DNA of 10,511 nucleotides, taken from assembly GCA_035541995.1 (NCBI GenBank), contig DATKMG010000149.1, forward strand, positions 1 through 10,511, given 5' to 3'. The notes under the pieces are model-generated. The model made no database searches. It was not told the origin of the DNA and saw nothing but the letters and a program-made list of their open reading frames with translations. The stretch is from DATKMG01 sp035541995 (lineage in GTDB: Bacteria; Acidobacteriota; Terriglobia; Versatilivoradales; Versatilivoraceae). Both the position numbers and the translations under genes were made by a program. Positions 6,671 through 10,511 of the stretch are shown here, piece by piece (the stretch's first letter is position 1; every line of letters begins with the position of its first letter).

Positions 6671-8773
6671 CTATTTGACGGAATGACCTTGCGTCAATTC
6701 CTGAACGAGGCGGTCCTCATGATAGATTTTCTGTAGGGCCTCCAGGATCCCCGGCGTGTCGACAGCCACAGCGCGCCCCTGGGTGTCATCGTAGAAGAAA
6801 TCCCAAACTAACGATTGGATATTCCCGTCAAAAATCAGCCCCACCGCCTGGCCCTGCCGGTCAACAACAGGGCTGCCGGAGTTTCCGCCAATAATGTCGG
6901 GAGTCGAGACGAAATTGAAGAAGGTTTTCAGGTTCAATCTTGATTTCCCATCCATCCAGCTGCGTGGCAATTGGTAGGGAGACTGGCCTCCGTGGGCGGC
7001 CGCATGTTCATAAACCCCTCCAATTGTCGTGAAGGGAGCGATTTTCTTTCCGTCTTCCTGATAGCCTTTTACCGTGCCGAAGGCCAGGCGCAAGGTGAAG
7101 GTGGCGTCAGGGTAAACGGAAGTTCCCTTCGCAGCGAAAAGCGCTTTGGCAATCAAGGCATGGTTAGCCTGTTCCACGCCTTGGACGCGATCCTCGTAAC
7201 GGAGCCGCAGGGCTCGTGCTTCCGGATCAATGCGACGGGCCAGCACGATCATGGCGTCGTCGGTAGCCTCGATGGCAGCTTGTCCCCCATCCGCCAGCTT
7301 CTTGCGGACAGCGACATCCTTTAGTTGACTATTAAGCACGAGGGATGCTGCATACTCGTTGGGAGATCTGCCAGTCAATACCTTCTTAACCAGATTGTTT
7401 TCGACTCCAAGCTGCTCCGCCATGAACTGGAGAGAACTCTCCAGTTTTGCTTTTTCAAAGCGGTCATAAATTGGAGCAGGCGAAAACAACTCTAATTCAA
7501 GAGAGGCCAGGTTGGATTCCCGATATTCGCGCAGTCGGTCTTTATTAGCTTTCTGTTTTTCAGCGGCCAGTCGCACGAGCATTCTGGCTATCTCGAACAA
7601 CTGCGAGTTGAAGGCGGTCCCCCTCTCAATGAGGGAGAATTCCCTGTAAAAGGTACCATACTCCTGTTGCGCATCGGCAATGGCTTGCCAGGCCTTGCCG
7701 TATTCCTCTTGCTTCTTTGGATCCGCTGCCACCGAGTCACGCAGAGCCTTTTCCTCTGCCGCTTTCCTGTCCATAAGGGAACGATCCTTCAACCCATCGA
7801 GCTGGCCTTTGTAGGCCTTCAATGAATTGTCGACACTGAAAAAGTCTTCTTTGGCCATGCGGTCTGCTTCCTCACTTTGCTGGCTGAACTCCTGTAGCAT
7901 GGACCTGCGCCTGGAGAGAATGTCCAAAGCAAAGGGAATCCTTCTATCCCGTAGTCCCTCGAGTTCGGCCAACGTGTCTAGGCGGGCTGTTCGGCCAGGA
8001 TTGCCCGGCACAAAAACAAGGTCACCTTCCTTGGGGCCGGCTGCGTTCCATTTCAGATAGTCTTGAATCGACGCCGGCTTGTTGTTCTCGTAGACCCTCA
8101 AAAACGCGGCATCCAGATCATAGCGAGGGAAGGTGAAGTTGTCAGGGTCCCCACCAAAAAAGGCTATCTCAAATTCAGGAGAAAAAACTAGTCGGACATC
8201 CGTATATTTCTTGTACTTGTAAAGGTTATACATCGCCCCTTGATAGAGCGTCACCACGTCACAACGCAGTCCTGTCGCTTTGGCACATTCATTCTCAACG
8301 GTCGACATCATGCCTCGCTGAGCAGCGAAGTTCTGGGCAGCATCCTGGCCGGCATTGACCACGCTGTTCACGCGCTCTGTAACATCCTCGATATCGGTCA
8401 GAACATTCAGTTCAAGGTCCGGGCATTTGGCTTCTTTATCCAGGCTCTTGGCCGAAAACCCCAGGCGGTAATGATCCATTCCAGCAGAGCTGAGTTTCTG
8501 CAAGCAGTCTGCTGCCACATGATGATTAGTCATGGCCAAACCATTGGCCGAGACAAATGAACCCGATCCTCCGTTGTTGAACCGGATTGAACTCAGCCGC
8601 AGATGGGCTAGCCAACTCTCAGCCGGCTCGAAACTGTACCTCTGTTTCAAAGCCTGTCTGGGCACATTGTTAAAAGTCCACATGCCCTCGTCGGCAAGTA
8701 GAATTGAAGCTTGAGACAGAAAAGTGGTCAGCAACAGCAGAATACGGAAACGAAAATCAAATCCTCTCAACAT
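6671..8773 (-). CDS. Exported S46-family serine dipeptidyl peptidase (DPP7/DPP11 type)
   Basis: Periplasmic or surface exopeptidase of family S46 that removes dipeptides from peptide N-termini. It has 700 residues, close to the usual length. A signal peptide is clear (RILLLLTTFLSQASILLA, cleavage near residue 27), and mature protein starts near DEGMWTFNN, typical of the family. The chymotrypsin-like triad is complete: His85 in TNHHVA, Asp221 in YDLDAAFLRVY, Ser632 in GGNSGSPV. Gly650, 18 residues after the serine, corresponds to the S1 position that is Gly in DPP7 and Arg in DPP11. A DPP7-like preference for hydrophobic rather than acidic P1 residues is therefore inferred. CTCC at 8781-8784 (GGAG on the coding strand) is 7 bases before the ATG. 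The middle, about residues 250-480, is the charged, helical domain found in S46 enzymes. It is divergent from the receptor-like gene. Confidence 0.95.
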   Translation of the reverse strand: MLRGFDFRFRILLLLTTFLSQASILLADEGMWTFNNVPRQALKQRYSFEPAESWLAHLRLSSIRFNNGGSGSFVSANGLAMTNHHVAADCLQKLSSAGMDHYRLGFSAKSLDKEAKCPDLELNVLTDIEDVTERVNSVVNAGQDAAQNFAAQRGMMSTVENECAKATGLRCDVVTLYQGAMYNLYKYKKYTDVRLVFSPEFEIAFFGGDPDNFTFPRYDLDAAFLRVYENNKPASIQDYLKWNAAGPKEGDLVFVPGNPGRTARLDTLAELEGLRDRRIPFALDILSRRRSMLQEFSQQSEEADRMAKEDFFSVDNSLKAYKGQLDGLKDRSLMDRKAAEEKALRDSVAADPKKQEEYGKAWQAIADAQQEYGTFYREFSLIERGTAFNSQLFEIARMLVRLAAEKQKANKDRLREYRESNLASLELELFSPAPIYDRFEKAKLESSLQFMAEQLGVENNLVKKVLTGRSPNEYAASLVLNSQLKDVAVRKKLADGGQAAIEATDDAMIVLARRIDPEARALRLRYEDRVQGVEQANHALIAKALFAAKGTSVYPDATFTLRLAFGTVKGYQEDGKKIAPFTTIGGVYEHAAAHGGQSPYQLPRSWMDGKSRLNLKTFFNFVSTPDIIGGNSGSPVVDRQGQAVGLIFDGNIQSLVWDFFYDDTQGRAVAVDTPGILEALQKIYHEDRLVQELTQGHSVK

Positions 8774-8812
8774 ACTGTTTCTCCATTTCTCTTCCTAGAA
8801 TTTGTCTGGGAT

Positions 8813-8860
8813 GGCCAAGGATAACGGAATTGCCGAAACGGGAGATTAAATCCCTTGGCC
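8813..8860 (-). repeat. 8-bp inverted repeat in the peptidase gene leader
   Basis: GGCCAAGG (8813-8820) and CCTTGGCC (8853-8860) are exact inverted copies separated by 32 bases, 39-87 bases upstream of the S46 start codon. As RNA they could form a GC-rich stem in the 5' leader. As DNA they could be paired protein sites. Function unknown. Confidence 0.45.
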
Positions 8861-8931
8861 CGATTCGAGGGCAGACAGGAAAGATTGCCACACCTAATCA
8901 AATTACCTGAATGCGGAGACAAAAGGAAGGG

Positions 8932-8941
8932 GAAACGTTTC
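8932..8941. promoter_or_regulatory. LacI/GalR-operator-like palindrome
   Basis: GAAACGTTTC is a perfect 10-bp dyad with a central CG, the general style of LacI/GalR-family operators. It lies about 160 bases from the S46 start and 190 from the receptor start. No LacI-type regulator is encoded in the window, so this is only a candidate site. Confidence 0.35.
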
Positions 8942-9000
8942 GAGGGAGTTTGAGATCGGACCAAAGCAGCGAAGCGGAAAGAATCAACCCAAGTCTGACA

Positions 9001-9036
9001 TCCCAAGGCCGTGCCCGCTTTAAGGGCAGGTTGGGA
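9001..9036. repeat. Nested inverted repeat upstream of the receptor promoter
   Basis: TCCCAA (9001-9006) pairs with TTGGGA (9031-9036), and inside it TGCCC (9012-9016) pairs with GGGCA (9024-9028), giving an imperfect hairpin. It ends 24 bases before the -35 box at 9061, a position suited to an activator or operator site. No T-run follows on either strand. Confidence 0.35.
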
Positions 9037-9060
9037 GAAACTCTCTCAGGGCTCTGCGGG

Positions 9061-9090
9061 TTGACAACCCCTGCACGATTACGGGATACT
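9061..9090 (+). promoter_or_regulatory. Sigma70-like promoter for the receptor gene
   Basis: A perfect TTGACA -35 box (9061-9066), an 18-base spacer and GATACT (9085-9090, 4 of 6 to TATAAT) as the -10 box. Transcription would start near 9097, about 33 bases before the ATG at 9130. This is the best promoter match I found in the window. Confidence 0.55.
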
Positions 9091-9129
9091 GGCGCCGCGA
9101 ATCGAAGAGGGCTATGTTATTAGAGGATT

Positions 9130-10511
9130 ATGCAATTTTATCGCGTGGGGCATTATTCGGTCGTCCGAAACTTATTGAATTGTGGAGTGTGGTTTTTCAT
9201 TTTCTGCGATTTGCTTCCACTTTGGGCCAAACCTGAGACGTCGCGCTTCTCATCCGTGTCCATACTGTTATGCATTAGTGAGGATCCCTCCAAGCAGAAT
9301 CGCGGATCAGGAACCGGGGAGCATCAGGCAGACAAGGAAAACAAAGATTCCCCGGAATCAGTCCTGGAAGAGGCACTTCAGGAATACCGGATAGAGATTG
9401 GCCGAGTGACATCAGCCCAGCAACAGGGGCCAGGAAAGGGTAACCGGCCAAAGAGGAGGGACTATCATGGTAACCTGTACGAATATTTTCGAAACGACGC
9501 GTTGGACGCCTGGCCTCATGAGGTACGCCAGGCCAATGGCCTAAAATCTGTCTTGAGGCGCAACCAGTTTGGGTTCAACCTGACTGGTCCTTTGAGAATC
9601 CCGCGAATTTATGATGGAGGTGGCAAGACGTTCTTCTCGTTGACTTATGAAGGCACTCGCGAGAAGAGATCCCGCTCAACCCTAGGCACGATTCCGACCG
9701 TACCGGAACGATATGGGGACTTTTCCGACTTGGTAGATGATGCGGGAGAGCCTGTCACGATTTACGACCCTTCGACAACTCGACCGAACCCCAAATTTGA
9801 CCCGACACAGGATGTCTCACTCTCCAATCTGCAATACCTTCGGGACCCCTTTCCCGGTAATGTTATTCCCAGGGAACGCCTCGATCCTGTGGCATTGAAT
9901 GCCATAGCTTATTACCCTTCCCCCAACACTAATGTCGGCCCGTTTCTGCGAAACAACTTCTTTTCCAACTCGGTGGAAACCAATACCCCAAACGGGGTTG
10001 TTTGGAGAATGGACCATAGTATCGGTACTCGCCACAAGCTTTCCTGGAATGGACGGTATTCCAGTGGTTTGGATGGGGCAGCACCCATTTTCGACAACCC
10101 CGCTAATCCGGGGCCTCCCCCACGCCGTGTCAGTTCACGAAGCAGCGAAATCAGTGAGACTTATAATCTCTCTCCCGCTGTGGTGAACCACTTCCATATC
10201 TCGGCCTGGTACAGTGCGCTAAAGAACCAGGCCGACAACGGAGAAACAGTCGATTACGCTGGCGGGATCGGACTGGCTGGTGTTCAGGCTGGGGCATTCC
10301 CGAGATTCGAGTTTTCGCCTTATCTCAGCATTGGAAGCCAGCCAGGCTCCTTGATCCGTTACCAGAACGCATCCTACTCAGCTTCGGACGGTGTGAACTT
10401 CCGTCGCAAGAAGCACAATTTTCACTTTGATTTCTCTGGCACTTGGTCACAAGTGGATACGCTCCGTCCCCGCAATCCGGCCGGCAGATTCCTGTTTGAC
10501 GGGGAAATCAC
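9130..10511 (+). CDS. TonB-dependent-receptor-like outer membrane protein (partial, runs off right edge)
   Basis: An open frame from the ATG at 9130 to the window end, 460 codons with no stop. Residues 1-34 look like a signal peptide (NLLNCGVWFFIFCDLLPLWA). From about residue 111 the sequence matches the plug-to-barrel stretch of Oar-like/TonB-dependent receptors common in Acidobacteriota: YHGNLYEYFRNDALDA, RRNQFGFNLTGPL, KTFFSLTYEGTREK, IPTVPERYGDFSDL, then NVIPRERLDPVALNAIAYYPSPN. The rest alternates like barrel strands. Residues 35-110 are a hydrophilic linker without a recognisable carboxypeptidase-regulatory-like domain or complete plug, which is unusual. AGAGGA (9122-9127) is only 2 bases from the ATG, so the true start could differ, for example the GTG at 9145. 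A TTGACA promoter lies upstream. It is likely an outer-membrane transporter or anchor; substrate unknown. Confidence 0.82.
   Translation, partial: MQFYRVGHYSVVRNLLNCGVWFFIFCDLLPLWAKPETSRFSSVSILLCISEDPSKQNRGSGTGEHQADKENKDSPESVLEEALQEYRIEIGRVTSAQQQGPGKGNRPKRRDYHGNLYEYFRNDALDAWPHEVRQANGLKSVLRRNQFGFNLTGPLRIPRIYDGGGKTFFSLTYEGTREKRSRSTLGTIPTVPERYGDFSDLVDDAGEPVTIYDPSTTRPNPKFDPTQDVSLSNLQYLRDPFPGNVIPRERLDPVALNAIAYYPSPNTNVGPFLRNNFFSNSVETNTPNGVVWRMDHSIGTRHKLSWNGRYSSGLDGAAPIFDNPANPGPPPRRVSSRSSEISETYNLSPAVVNHFHISAWYSALKNQADNGETVDYAGGIGLAGVQAGAFPRFEFSPYLSIGSQPGSLIRYQNASYSASDGVNFRRKKHNFHFDFSGTWSQVDTLRPRNPAGRFLFDGEI

Larger units (their letters stand above)
8774..9129. other. Divergent regulatory region between peptidase and receptor genes
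   Basis: 356 bases between divergent genes with no credible coding sequence; short open frames here have no family-like composition. It holds the S46 leader with an inverted repeat at 8813-8860, a GAAACGTTTC palindrome at 8932-8941, a hairpin-capable repeat at 9001-9036, and a sigma70-like promoter at 9061-9090 reading right. I could not find a convincing promoter for the peptidase on the minus strand. Confidence 0.6.

Noticed and set aside
8911..9123. 70-codon open frame in the divergent region, considered as a lost N-terminal piece of the receptor
   Set aside because: It shows neither carboxypeptidase-regulatory-like nor plug features, and it overlaps the promoter and hairpin; not evidence of a frameshifted receptor.
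9114..9236. Small 40-codon open frame (starting MLLEDYAILSRG) overlapping the start of the receptor gene
   Set aside because: Its possible ribosome site is only 3 bases from the ATG, and it overlaps the receptor signal peptide in another frame; no supporting feature.
9453..9547. Strong AGGAGGG plus ATG at 9467, opening a 25-residue frame inside the receptor gene
   Set aside because: The purine run also encodes Lys-Arg-Arg of the receptor linker, and the short peptide has no recognisable feature; most likely coincidence.

Overview
The window looks like an ordinary chromosomal stretch of a Gram-negative bacterium, most likely an acidobacterium. That assignment is an inference. It rests on the TonB-receptor-like protein at the right edge, whose sequence style (YHGNLYEYFRNDALDA, then NQFGFNLTGPL, then KTFFSLTYEGTR) is the kind expanded in Acidobacteriota. 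An exported S46 dipeptidyl peptidase and a periplasmic GH29 fucosidase fit the same picture. No rRNA or tRNA gene, mobile element or CRISPR array is visible.

Left half (208-5226, + strand): an apparent deoxysugar-use cluster. It holds an exported GH29 alpha-L-fucosidase, an SSS-family (SLC5-type) sodium/solute symporter, and 35 bases further on a metal-dependent isomerase of the L-arabinose/L-fucose isomerase superfamily. The inferred flow is that fucose is released from glycans in the periplasm, imported, and isomerised to a ketose. The kinase and aldolase that would complete the classical route are not in the window. After a 259-base gap comes pdxB on the same strand, encoding erythronate-4-phosphate dehydrogenase of the DXP-dependent vitamin B6 pathway. 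It is very well supported by catalytic residues and by its C-terminal dimerisation domain, but has no clear metabolic link to the sugar genes.

Right half: pdxB converges on an S46 serine dipeptidyl peptidase (6671-8773, - strand), with a 9-bp hairpin lying between the two stop codons. The peptidase is divergent from a partial TonB-receptor-like gene that starts near 9130 and runs off the right edge. The 356-base divergent region carries several dyads (a LacI-operator-like GAAACGTTTC palindrome and two inverted repeats) and a good sigma70-type promoter for the receptor gene. Peptidase and receptor may work together in peptide use, but that is inference from position only.

No undescribed multi-gene system is evident. 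The points most worth a second look are the receptor's short, atypical N-terminus, the loss of a canonical Na2-site Ser/Thr in the symporter, the unknown true substrate of the isomerase, and the dyad-rich divergent promoter region.
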